Positions 1 through 7,282 of a stretch of DNA of 64,000 bases are shown here, piece after piece; within the stretch, counting starts at the first letter, position 1; the number at the start of each line of letters is the position of its first letter. A program made the position numbers and the translations under genes. The stretch is taken from the NCBI RefSeq assembly GCF_016862375.1, contig NZ_BOMV01000063.1:79552-143551 (forward strand), in the 5' to 3' direction. A model generated the notes under the pieces. That model was not told the DNA's origin. It saw nothing but the letters and a program-made list of their open reading frames with translations, and ran no database searches. The stretch comes from Paractinoplanes rishiriensis. GTDB taxonomy: Bacteria; Actinomycetota; Actinomycetes; Mycobacteriales; Micromonosporaceae.

Positions 1-224
1 CGCGCCGGCCTGCACCGCCGGCTGACGCTCGGGACGCGTCCGGCCGCGGCGTGGGTCGAGGTGGCCCCGGCTGCGAATCTAGCGGCATTATGCGTGATCG
101 TGCCGGGTGGCCAGTAGTGACCGCAGAGGCGGATCGAATGGGACGTGCGAGGGACGTCCTATGTCGACGGCGGTCGGTACTCTCGGCTCGAACAGGCACG
201 TTCACCTCATGTGGGGAGATCATT

Positions 225-335
225 GTGCGTCTTCGAACTGTGGTCCTGACCATCACGGCATTCGTGCTCGCCACCATCGCGGCCGTCCTCGCCGGCCCGG
301 GCGCGGCCATGGCCGGTTACACCTGGTCCAACTGA
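225..335 (+). CDS. small secreted peptide (36 aa)
   Basis: Short GTG-started reading frame of 36 residues. The start is supported by a good ribosome binding site (GGGGAG) about 7 bases upstream. Residues 2-5 carry two arginines, followed by a long hydrophobic stretch rich in Val, Leu, Ile and Ala and an AGPGAAMA segment resembling a signal peptidase cleavage region. Only a tail of about 6-7 residues (GYTWSN) would remain after cleavage. A perfect 12-bp hairpin lies directly after the stop, so this looks like a complete one-gene transcription unit. No family is recognised. It could be a secreted signalling or modified peptide, or a truncated secretory protein. The coding call rests on the RBS, the signal-like sequence and the terminator only. 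Confidence 0.5.
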   Translation: MRLRTVVLTITAFVLATIAAVLAGPGAAMAGYTWSN

Positions 336-344
336 GGCACGAGT

Positions 345-380
345 AACCCACCGCCCACGTGGTGTTCGGGGCGGTGGGTT
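345..380 (+). terminator. rho-independent-like terminator
   Basis: AACCCACCGCCC (345-356) is perfectly repeated inverted at 369-380 with a 12-base loop. It begins 9 bases after the stop of the small secreted peptide. There is no clear T tract, which is usual in actinomycetes. Confidence 0.75.
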
Positions 381-488
381 GCCCTCTGCTCAGGGCCCGG
401 CATGGATCACGTGATCTTCGACGAAGGCGTACTCACCATCCTGGCCGATCTGGCCTGGACCCGGCTTGACCCGGCCATCGCGGAGTCC

Positions 489-581
489 TCAAACATTGTC
501 CGAGCGCCAAACGCGTTCGAACTCGGCGCCGGTGGGCCAGCCTTCATCGTCGGCCTCGAAATACCAGACGAACCGCCCCAA
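489..581 (-). pseudogene. possible remnant of a small acidic protein
   Basis: The stretch between the terminator at 380 and the DinB-like gene at 710 has no convincing intact gene. On the minus strand a TTG-started frame reads a protein-like segment containing WYFEADDEGWPT and ends at an in-frame TGA after about 30 residues. Downstream of that stop the same frame continues with plausible protein sequence (DGEYAFVEDHVI). This suggests a decayed gene interrupted by a stop, but the support is only residue composition. Confidence 0.2.
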
Positions 582-709
582 GCGTCGAACTCATCGCCTC
601 GAGTCTCATCCCAGCGCCGACGATGGAACCGGGTTGGCACGACGGAGGGTACCGCCGTGCAGCATCCATCTGCCGCGATCGGATTGCAGGCCGTCCCTAC
701 TGTCACCCC

Positions 710-1348
710 GTGGATGTGGACTGGAACGCCGAACTCGTCGATCAGCTCGAGTGGCATTGGCAGCATCAGCTCCGCCCTCGGCTGGACGGGTTGACTGATG
801 ACGAGTACTACTGGCAGCCCGTGGCGGGCTGCTGGACGCTCAGCCGGCGCGGTCAGAGTTCCGCGCCGATGTCGATCGGCGTCGGTGACTTCACCTTGGA
901 TTATGCGGAGCAGCCCCATGGTCGTGAGCCGGTCACCACGATCGCATGGCGGCTGGCGCACATGATCGCCGTTTTCGGGCCGCCGAGCGTGCCGCACTTC
1001 GAAGGAACCCGGCTCGAACATCCGAGAGTCGCCTACTCGGGCACCGCTGACGGGGCACTGCGCCAGTTGGATGACGGATATGAAGCATGGATCCGCGATG
1101 TCCGCGGTCTCGGTTCAGCAGGACTGGCTGTGCGGCAAGGCGCTCTCTCGCCGCCGGAGTACGCGGACGCCCCGTTGGCGAAGCTCATCATGCATGTGCA
1201 CCGCGAGGCCATTCATCACGGCGCTGAGGTATCACTGCTCCGAGACCTCTATCTCTGGAAAACAGACCGAGGTATTTCGCGGGCGCCAGTCCAGCCGTCC
1301 ACCGCGAACTCGCCGACCGGACTTGCATCCACCCCCGACGCGACATGA
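710..1348 (+). CDS. DinB superfamily protein
   Basis: DinB-like four-helix metalloenzyme-fold protein of about 212 residues from the chosen GTG at 710 (VDVDWNAELVDQL). The frame stays open upstream to an ATG at 623, but those residues look unlike the family. Family signs are WHWQHQLRPRLDGLTDDEYYW near the N-terminus, a WRLAHM segment in the middle and HVHREAIHHGAE near residue 165-175; the histidines of the last two match the usual metal ligands. DinB-like proteins are often thiol-dependent transferases or stress proteins, and the substrate here is unknown. The last 30 residues after RDLYLW look like run-on sequence, so an original stop may have been lost. It sits alone in a patchy region. 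Confidence 0.7.
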   Translation: MDVDWNAELVDQLEWHWQHQLRPRLDGLTDDEYYWQPVAGCWTLSRRGQSSAPMSIGVGDFTLDYAEQPHGREPVTTIAWRLAHMIAVFGPPSVPHFEGTRLEHPRVAYSGTADGALRQLDDGYEAWIRDVRGLGSAGLAVRQGALSPPEYADAPLAKLIMHVHREAIHHGAEVSLLRDLYLWKTDRGISRAPVQPSTANSPTGLASTPDAT

Positions 1349-1387
1349 CTCTGCGTCACGGTCTAGACAACGAAGCCCTTCCGGACG

Positions 1388-1453
1388 TGCCGAGAACAGT
1401 GCACCCGATCATGCCAATGTAAGTACAGCCAATCATGCCGAGAACAGTGCACC
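1388..1453. repeat. 18-bp direct repeat pair
   Basis: TGCCGAGAACAGTGCACC occurs exactly at 1388-1405 and 1436-1453, a 48-bp period, and each copy is followed by one base and GATC. It lies between the DinB-like gene and the TTG-started gene at 1554. It may be a transposon end, a binding-site pair or a duplicated scar; nothing in the sequence decides which. Confidence 0.7.
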
Positions 1454-1553
1454 GGATCCATCCTTCCCCAACGACACGAAATCAGAGCTGTATGTATCAC
1501 ACCTCATTGACGGCCTTTGTTATCCTGAAGTCTGTCCGACCTGAGAGGTTGAT

Positions 1554-2153
1554 TTGAGCCTTGCTCTGAATGTCGCCGCTATTGTCATTTCTTTGTGCGC
1601 CGCCGCCTTTTCTGCTTTCTTCGGCCTGCGTCAATTACGGTCGATGCAGAGAGCCAACAGCACAACAGTGGCCATCGAGTTGCTAACCCGAGAGTGCCGC
1701 AGCAACGAATTTTTGGACAGTGAGGAATTTGTTCTCTACAAACTGTCGGGCAGCCCTCCCGACGACGGCGTCAACGGCTTGCCGCCTGAGCAGCGTCGTC
1801 ACGTCAGCCGCATCGGCCTTTTCTTCAGCAGTCTCGGAGCATTGTCGGTCTTCGGTGGAATCGAGACCAGGATGATCGTCAGCCTGGTGCCAACCCGTGC
1901 CCGGCGCGCCTGGCTCGCGCTCGAGCCGTACATTATCGCGGAGCGGAGGTTAAGGTCGCCCACGTATCTTTCGTTCTTCGAGCATCTCGTCTGCCTGATT
2001 GCGGACGCCGACCCCGCCAAGCACCACGACGGCCTTGGTCTACGCAAGATGGGGTTACCATCCGTAGCACCGAAAACGGAATTCCTGAAAGCCTCATCGG
2101 ATCCCGCCGATCCGTCGAGAGATCCCGAAAACGCGCGGAATGCAGCACATTAA
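1554..2153 (+). CDS. membrane-anchored protein of unknown function
   Basis: A 199-residue protein started by TTG, supported by GAGAGG five bases upstream. Residues 2-26 form one hydrophobic membrane segment. It is followed by a soluble helical part with many charged residues, resembling the layout of DUF4760-like proteins (one N-terminal TM followed by a helical domain), though I cannot confirm the family. Base composition and codon use are visibly less G+C-rich than in neighbouring genes (AAT, ATT, TTT and TTG codons are common), which suggests recent acquisition. It is flanked by the 18-bp repeats upstream and a nested hairpin downstream. Function is not known. Confidence 0.65.
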   Translation: MSLALNVAAIVISLCAAAFSAFFGLRQLRSMQRANSTTVAIELLTRECRSNEFLDSEEFVLYKLSGSPPDDGVNGLPPEQRRHVSRIGLFFSSLGALSVFGGIETRMIVSLVPTRARRAWLALEPYIIAERRLRSPTYLSFFEHLVCLIADADPAKHHDGLGLRKMGLPSVAPKTEFLKASSDPADPSRDPENARNAAH

Positions 2154-2159
2154 CCTGGC

Positions 2160-2203
2160 GCAGATCGCGCGATGCTCGACCGGCATAGCCGGTCCGGATC
2201 TGC
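2160..2203. terminator. nested hairpin between convergent genes
   Basis: GCAGATC (2160-2166) pairs with GATCTGC (2197-2203). Inside it GACCGGC (2178-2184) pairs with GCCGGTC (2188-2194) around a 3-base loop. It lies between the ends of the 1554 gene and the converging GNAT gene, so it probably serves as a bidirectional terminator. Confidence 0.55.
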
Positions 2204-2281
2204 CGCGTACACGTCACCGAGGACTGCGTCGATCTGTAGCGACGCTGCGAGCCACCGAATTGGTATGCCAATTCTTCCGAA

Positions 2282-2851
2282 TTATCCGAATCGGAGCGGC
2301 AACTCGTAACGGCTGACGAGCGTTCGAATGCCGCCGTCGCTACGTTGACCAGGCGCACCCCCGACTTCGACATCACCACGGTGCTGGAAACCGGCACCCT
2401 CGTAGTAAGCGCGCAAACCGGCGTTGGTGGCCACACAGTCGAGCCGCAGCGCGATGGCATCGTGGGCACGGGCTTGAGCGGCAGTCCACGCCAGAATGGC
2501 GCGTCCGGCGCCGGCCGCCCACCGGTTCACCGCCATGCGGTGGACGTATCCGGCTTTCCCGGCGCGATCGGCCCACAGCTGATCAGCCCAGTCCAGCGTT
2601 ACCGTGCCCGCCGTCCGACCGTCGATACGCACCAGCCAGGTTTCTCCACGTCCAAGGGATGGCTTCACCCACTCGGGATCGAATGCATCTGGCCATTGGC
2701 GGATCCCGGATCTCACTAGCCACGCCGCGGCCTCATCCGCAGCCGAGAACCGGAAGATCATCAGCATGTCGACAAACGGCCAAACCCGCAGCGCCGGACA
2801 CTCCGAGTCGGGCGTCCGCGCCAGAATCACCGCCGCAGCGGGCAACGGCAT
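2282..2851 (-). CDS. GNAT family N-acetyltransferase
   Basis: A 189-residue protein of the GCN5-related acetyltransferase superfamily, which transfers an acetyl group from acetyl-CoA to an amine or small molecule. The signature region is GYVHRMAVNRWAAGAGRAIL (motif A with a degenerate Q/RxxGxA loop), followed by LRLDCVATNAGLRAYYEGAGF, the typical motif B where N and YYEGAGF close the fold. The ATG at 2851 has GAAGG upstream; an internal ATG at 2767 is less likely because the first beta strand would be lost. Substrate is unknown. It converges with the 1554 gene and has no operon partner. Confidence 0.8.
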   Translation of the reverse strand: MPLPAAAVILARTPDSECPALRVWPFVDMLMIFRFSAADEAAAWLVRSGIRQWPDAFDPEWVKPSLGRGETWLVRIDGRTAGTVTLDWADQLWADRAGKAGYVHRMAVNRWAAGAGRAILAWTAAQARAHDAIALRLDCVATNAGLRAYYEGAGFQHRGDVEVGGAPGQRSDGGIRTLVSRYELPLRFG

Positions 2852-3064
2852 GACCGTGTCACCTTCGGAATACTTGAACCGCCACCCGCGCGTGGCGATG
2901 AGATCCAGCAGATGCAGGGCGCGTCAGGCCGACGGCATTTCATTTCCGCGACACGCGCGCTGATGCGCGCCCATGGCGGATCGCGCTGGCTGTTGTTCAG
3001 GCGAGCTGGCGAGTTGCGACGTATGGGTCGTCGACCAACGCGGAGTTGCCGGGCAATGGTCCCG

Positions 3065-3340
3065 TCAGCCGGTGAACGCGGTCATCCGGATCGACACGAG
3101 AACGCCGGGCAGTTCGACGCCGAGCTTGGCGACGTAGCGTGATGGCGGTGTGCTGGGGAACCAGGTCGCGTACTCCTCGTTCATGCCCGCGAAGTCGGCC
3201 GGGTTGGCGAGGAGGACACCGACCTCGACAATGTCCTCCCATGCTGCGCCCGCTGCCCGGAGGACGGCGCGGCAGTTGGCCAGCGCCTGCCGTGTCTGTT
3301 CCTGGATCGTCGGTCCGGCGAGCTGACCGCGCCCTACCCG
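3065..3340 (-). pseudogene. RidA (YjgF/YER057c) family remnant, N-terminus missing
   Basis: The minus strand reads a clear RidA-family C-terminus of about 91 residues: QEQTRQALANCRAVLRAAG, VEVGVLLANPADFAGMNEEY and RYVAKLGVELPGVLVSIRM, then TGA at 3067-3065. RidA proteins are about 130 residues and deaminate reactive enamine/imine intermediates. Here the first 40 or so residues are absent, an in-frame TGA (3343-3341) lies just upstream, and no ATG, GTG or TTG precedes the conserved part. It abuts the 3' end of the PPK2 gene. The remnant is most likely not expressed as a functional enzyme. It is easily missed because another frame is longer here. Confidence 0.75.
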
Positions 3341-3375
3341 TCACGCTTCTTTGGTGAGGGCGGAGCGCGGTCAAG

Positions 3376-4272
3376 TTAGTCTTTGATGGAGTCGCGGCCA
3401 CGCTGAACGAGCGGGGGGTCGGCCGGAAAGACCACTGAGGGGTCTTTGTCCTCGTAGTCGAATTGGTTCAGGAAGAAGCGCATCGCGTTGATGCGAGCCC
3501 GCTTCTTGTCGTTGCTCTTGATCGAGGTCCACGGGGCGTGATCGGTGTCCGTGTGCTCGATCATGGTTTCCTTGGCCGTGGTGTAGTCGTCCCATCGGTC
3601 AAGGGATTCGATGTCCATGGGTGAGAGTTTCCATCGGCGGACCGGATCGATTTGCCGGATCGCGAACCGGGTGCGCTGTTCGGACTGGGCGACCGAGAAC
3701 CACAACTTGGTCAGGGAGAAGCCGCTTTCTATCAGCATGTTTTCGAACAGGGGTGCTTGCCGGAGGAAGATCTGGTAGTCGGGGTCGCTCACGAAGCCCA
3801 TCACCCGCTCCACCCCGGCCCGGTTGTACCAGGACCGGTCGAAAAAAACGATTTCTCCCGCGGTGGGAAGTTGGGCGACGTACCGGTGGAAGTACCACTG
3901 GCCCAGTTCGGTCTCCGTCGGCTTCGTGAGGGCGACGACCCGAGCGGCACGGGGGTTGAGGTGTTCCATGAACCGCTTGATGGTGCCGCCTTTGCCGGCG
4001 GCGTCGCGACCCTCGAACAGGATCACGTGCTTGGTGCCGGTGTCCTGCACGCAGTTCTGGAATTTCAGCAGCTCGATCTGCAGCTCATATTTCTCCTGTT
4101 CGTAGAGGTCGCGATCGAGCCGCTCCTGGTAGGGGTAGTCCTCGCGCCAGGTCTCCACCGGGTTGCCCCCGGGGTCGATCAGGTCGGGGTCGGACAGGTG
4201 TTCGTCGTGCCGGACGCTGTAGCCGTCCTGCAACAGCTGTTCGAGGTACTCGCGGAAGCCTCCGGATATCAC
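3376..4272 (-). CDS. ppk2: polyphosphate kinase 2
   Basis: A 298-residue PPK2 family protein, which transfers phosphate between polyphosphate and nucleotides (typically NDP to NTP or the reverse). The Walker A motif GRDAAGKGG is at residues 88-96 and the lid/Walker B region IVFFDRSWYNR at about 141-151; FMEHLNPR and RWKLSPMDIESLDRW are also typical of the class. The length matches one-domain PPK2 (class I type). The ATG at 4272 is the first in the frame. The RidA remnant follows directly downstream, and upstream is an unassigned stretch that should carry the promoter. Whether it prefers ADP or GDP cannot be read from the sequence. Confidence 0.93.
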   Translation of the reverse strand: MISGGFREYLEQLLQDGYSVRHDEHLSDPDLIDPGGNPVETWREDYPYQERLDRDLYEQEKYELQIELLKFQNCVQDTGTKHVILFEGRDAAGKGGTIKRFMEHLNPRAARVVALTKPTETELGQWYFHRYVAQLPTAGEIVFFDRSWYNRAGVERVMGFVSDPDYQIFLRQAPLFENMLIESGFSLTKLWFSVAQSEQRTRFAIRQIDPVRRWKLSPMDIESLDRWDDYTTAKETMIEHTDTDHAPWTSIKSNDKKRARINAMRFFLNQFDYEDKDPSVVFPADPPLVQRGRDSIKD

Positions 4273-4751
4273 CCTTCGAGTATCGGCCCCACGTGCCGGC
4301 GCCGCTGGGGTCCGCGGCCATCGCCCGGATGCACTCGCGTCAACTTGAGGTGAACATCGGCCGTTGGCCGCGCCGTTGTGCTCCGGACCCTGGAGGTACG
4401 GCGCCGCTGCCGCGCCTCGGCACGGGAGCGGCGCCGTCGATGCGCAACTACGCCCGCACGCAGGTCGTTCCGGCGGCGTCTGCGGTCAGCGGGGGTGAAG
4501 CCGTGGGTGAGGTCTGCGCTGCCGTTGCGGAGCCGGAGCACAGATGGCCCGGGCCCGGTCTCGGTGAAACCGACAACGCGAAGCGCTTGAATGTAGGTGG
4601 GCAGGCGGAGTCGAGAACGTTGTATGCCGGTGAAGCCGCCGTTGATGACAGTGGTGATGAAGAATGTGAACGTTCGGCGAACGACCGAGTGCGCGGGAAG
4701 TGGGCGGGGCATCACCAACGCAAGTGGCACTACGACATTGCGAGGTGCGCG
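4273..4751. other. intergenic stretch without recognisable gene
   Basis: About 480 bases between the divergent PPK2 and three-helix-bundle genes. Open frames on both strands are low-complexity, Arg/Gly/Pro-rich and resemble no family. The region must contain the two divergent promoters, but no clear -35/-10 pair stands out. Confidence 0.4.
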
Positions 4752-5003
4752 ATGACCGAACCCGCCGGTGGTGGGCTTGTCGACCCCAAGATCGCCCTGC
4801 AACGCCAGGTCGAGACCCTGGCTCAGCGTTTTCCCGACGTGGATCACGATGAGCTGCGCGAACGCGTGCACGCGGCCTACGACAAACTCAAGGACGACGC
4901 GACTGTGGACTCGCACCTGGTCGCCATGACCGAGAAGCAAGTCACCGAGGACCTGCGCAGTAGCGGCGAGACCGTCCACGTCCGCAGCGACGACCGCACC
5001 TGA
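4752..5003 (+). CDS. three-helix bundle dimerization domain protein
   Basis: An 83-residue protein starting at ATG 4752 with GAGG six bases upstream; the frame is open much further upstream, but that part is not protein-like. It carries the short helical pattern VETLAQRFPDVDHDELRERV then AAYDKLKDDATVDSHLV, matching the small actinobacterial three-helix bundle dimerization (DUF3562-like) proteins. A few polar residues follow at the C-terminus. The family is widespread in actinomycetes, often near stress or secretion genes, and has no defined activity. A hairpin terminator lies 36 bases after the stop. Confidence 0.7.
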   Translation: MTEPAGGGLVDPKIALQRQVETLAQRFPDVDHDELRERVHAAYDKLKDDATVDSHLVAMTEKQVTEDLRSSGETVHVRSDDRT

Positions 5004-5039
5004 GGGGCACGGGCGGCAAGCCCGCGCTACGACCACCGG

Positions 5040-5071
5040 AGCGGACGATCCCTGCTCGGGATCGGTCCGCT
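5040..5071. terminator. hairpin between convergent genes
   Basis: AGCGGACGATCCC (5040-5052) pairs with GGGATCGGTCCGCT (5058-5071) with a single bulged base and a 5-base loop. It separates the three-helix-bundle gene from the converging secreted protease gene. Confidence 0.7.
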
Positions 5072-5081
5072 GCGTGCCGGC

Positions 5082-6263
5082 TCAGGTAGTGCGGACCCTG
5101 ACTCCTAGGGCCTCGTCGTAGAGGTCGGCTACCTGGAACAGTGATCGGACTTGACCGCGGATGGTTGCGCTTCCGACGTGCGATCCGAAGGCTACGGTGC
5201 CGTTGAACCAGGGTGCGCCGCTGTCGCCCGGCTGTGTGACGCCGTTCGTGGTCGCCACCAGCCGGCTGGATGTGCGACCGCCCTCGGTGATCGCTACGTC
5301 GAGTGCGAACACCGTGGTGGATTGCTCGGCGTTGGTGGTCCGTCCGTAGACGCGGACCGTCTCGTTCAGCGTGATGTTGCCGATCGGCTCGACGGCTGAG
5401 ACGTCTCGGATTGTTGTGGGGCTGACGAAGAAGTCGTCGGGTTCCGGCACCGCGGTCGTGCCCCACTCCACGTCGCCCTGGCTGCCGATGTGCTGGACCT
5501 GCAGGGCGAGGTTGTGGGTGGTGCCGTCGTGGGTGATCTGGTTGACGCCGCAGTGCCCGGCAGTCGAGACGCCCGTCGTGCCGTTGGGATCAACCACCGA
5601 CCATCCACTGGTGCACATGGGGGCGCCGGTGAGGAGGTTGCGCATTCCGCCGAACGCGGTGCTCTCCCGCTTGACGGCCGGCTCGTCGGTGACCGTCACC
5701 GCTACGCCATCGGGAAGCCTGACGGCGAGCGCGCCGCTGGTCGCGGGCAGGCCGGGCTTGGCGGTGACCGTGGCCCAGATGTCCGCACTCGCGATGTCCA
5801 CCGCGGTGACGACCAGCGGGTAGCCCATCCGGACCAGCCGCTCGTGCACATCGGATGCGCGTTTGCGCAGTTCCGGCGCCGTGAACGGTTGCCTGTCCAC
5901 GAGCCGCACACCGGCGGACGTTGCCAACATCCGCGCCTCGTCGGTGGCGGGCCCGGCAATCAGCAGGGTCGCGACGCCGTCCGGCTTCTCGCCGAGCATC
6001 CCGCCGACGATCGCTTCTTCGCCGTGCACCGCCGCGACCGCCTGCCGCACGCGGTCGAGTCGATCGGCTGCCTCCTGCTGGGTGCGGGCCTGCGCGATCG
6101 TCCAGCCTCTCGCTCCGGCGATCGCGGCCAGATCCGAGGAGACTGCGGCGGCCGCGTCCTCGAACCGCACCACCGAAGCGTGCGCCGGTGCAACCGTACC
6201 GAGTGGCGCCAGGACCGCCAGGGCCGAGCACGTCGCGACCAGGAGCCTGCTTCGACCGTTCAT
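5082..6263 (-). CDS. secreted S1 family serine protease (streptogrisin/alpha-lytic type)
   Basis: A 393-residue preproprotease. The ATG at 6263 was chosen because GGAGGA lies six bases upstream; a TTG one codon earlier is the alternative. Residues 1-30 are a Sec signal peptide ending near AHA. A propeptide-like region of about 170 residues follows, then the chymotrypsin-fold domain. The catalytic triad is visible as STAGHC (His about 237), GDVEW (Asp about 264) and GDSGAPW (Ser about 348). A cysteine pair around CTSGW and GHCG suggests the usual disulfide beside the active-site His. It probably degrades extracellular protein. A hairpin terminates it from the convergent side. Confidence 0.88.
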   Translation of the reverse strand: MNGRSRLLVATCSALAVLAPLGTVAPAHASVVRFEDAAAAVSSDLAAIAGARGWTIAQARTQQEAADRLDRVRQAVAAVHGEEAIVGGMLGEKPDGVATLLIAGPATDEARMLATSAGVRLVDRQPFTAPELRKRASDVHERLVRMGYPLVVTAVDIASADIWATVTAKPGLPATSGALAVRLPDGVAVTVTDEPAVKRESTAFGGMRNLLTGAPMCTSGWSVVDPNGTTGVSTAGHCGVNQITHDGTTHNLALQVQHIGSQGDVEWGTTAVPEPDDFFVSPTTIRDVSAVEPIGNITLNETVRVYGRTTNAEQSTTVFALDVAITEGGRTSSRLVATTNGVTQPGDSGAPWFNGTVAFGSHVGSATIRGQVRSLFQVADLYDEALGVRVRTT

Positions 6264-6342
6264 CAACTTCCTCCGTCGTGCGGAACGAGGTGGACAGCCG
6301 CGATTGTCGCATCGAAGTTGCTCGATGTCTGCCCGCGGGGCG

Positions 6343-7164
6343 TCAGAAGCGGTAGTGCAGAACGAAGCTCGCCATCCGGGACAACGTGGTGCTGTGCGAG
6401 ATCAGCCGGTGGAACAGGCGCCAGTTCGCCGGGAAGTCGGCGACCTCGGGCTCGCGGCTGAGCACGATTTCCTTGACCAGCTTCAGTTTGGGGTGCCAGG
6501 ACTCGGCCGCCCGGGCGTCGTCCATCCCGGGGAACCTGATCATCTTCGCGACCGATTTGGCGCCGAGCGCGTGCGTCGCCACCCAGACGGAGAACCGGGT
6601 GTAGGCGTTGAAGACCAGTTCGCCGCTGGGGAAGTGGTCGACGATCCGGTTCCACAGCGTCACCATTTCTTCCTCGTTGAGGAAGCCCATCAGGCCGTCA
6701 GCCACGATGATCACCGGCCGGTCGTTCGGGACGGCGTCGAGCCAGCCCGTGTCCCGCACGTCCGCGGCGATGACGTGCCCCTGGGAGGGCAGCGGGATCA
6801 GTTGCTTGCGGAAGGCGGTGACTGCGGGCAGGTCGACGTCGTACCACTCGACGCCGGCCGGGTCGCCCAGGCGGTTGAGCCTGGTGTCCAGCCCGGAACC
6901 CAGGTCGAGGCCGATCGCGTTCGGGTGACGGGCCAGGAAGTCCGCGGTCACCTGATCCAGCTTCTTGGCCCGCAGCGCCACGCTGAGCTTGAGGTTGGTG
7001 TCCATCTTGAGCTTGCTGTAGTCGTAGTTGAGCGTGCGCACTATCTCGTCGGCCGCGGCATCGCCGAGGATGGGGCGCGGTGAGCGGTTGTCGACGGCTC
7101 GGGCGGACAGCGTCAGCCACAAGCTTTCCTCGATGGGCGTCAAGGTCGGCAGGGTGATGGACAT
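6343..7164 (-). CDS. class I SAM-dependent methyltransferase (TcmP/LCM family)
   Basis: A 273-residue O-methyltransferase-like protein of the leucine carboxyl methyltransferase/tetracenomycin TcmP family. The ATG at 7164 was chosen because AGAGGGG lies about 9 bases upstream; the longer frame adds non-family sequence. The SAM-binding motif is AIGLDLGSGLDTRLNRL (motif I), followed by EWYDVDLPAV, with the acidic residue that contacts the SAM ribose, and VIIVADGLMGFL (motif IV). Members methylate carboxyl or hydroxyl groups of small molecules, often in polyketide pathways. No biosynthetic cluster is adjacent, so the substrate cannot be named. Its end lies 79 bases from the start of the protease gene. 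Confidence 0.85.
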   Translation of the reverse strand: MSITLPTLTPIEESLWLTLSARAVDNRSPRPILGDAAADEIVRTLNYDYSKLKMDTNLKLSVALRAKKLDQVTADFLARHPNAIGLDLGSGLDTRLNRLGDPAGVEWYDVDLPAVTAFRKQLIPLPSQGHVIAADVRDTGWLDAVPNDRPVIIVADGLMGFLNEEEMVTLWNRIVDHFPSGELVFNAYTRFSVWVATHALGAKSVAKMIRFPGMDDARAAESWHPKLKLVKEIVLSREPEVADFPANWRLFHRLISHSTTLSRMASFVLHYRF

Positions 7165-7282
7165 CGGATCGACCCCTCTGGTCGGCGGGTGGGACTTCGT
7201 GTGGTGTCGACAGCTTGGCCTCGCGACCGGGTGGAGAGCGTCAACCAGAGGATGGAGTACGGGGTGGAGCCCGCGCCGCGGA

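Noticed and set aside
1..117. Possible 3' end of an upstream gene (frame open from base 1 to TAG 115-117)
   Set aside because: About 38 residues without a recognisable family; another frame closes at 25, so no choice can be supported.
407..1021. A 204-codon minus-strand frame opposite the DinB-like gene
   Set aside because: No recognisable motifs; the plus-strand gene has DinB histidine motifs.
2997..3401. A 134-codon minus-strand frame
   Set aside because: Low-complexity Arg-rich shadow; the RidA remnant in another frame is the real coding relic.
4269..5036. A 255-codon minus-strand frame over the three-helix-bundle gene
   Set aside because: No domain and low-complexity tail; the plus-strand gene has an RBS and a family pattern.
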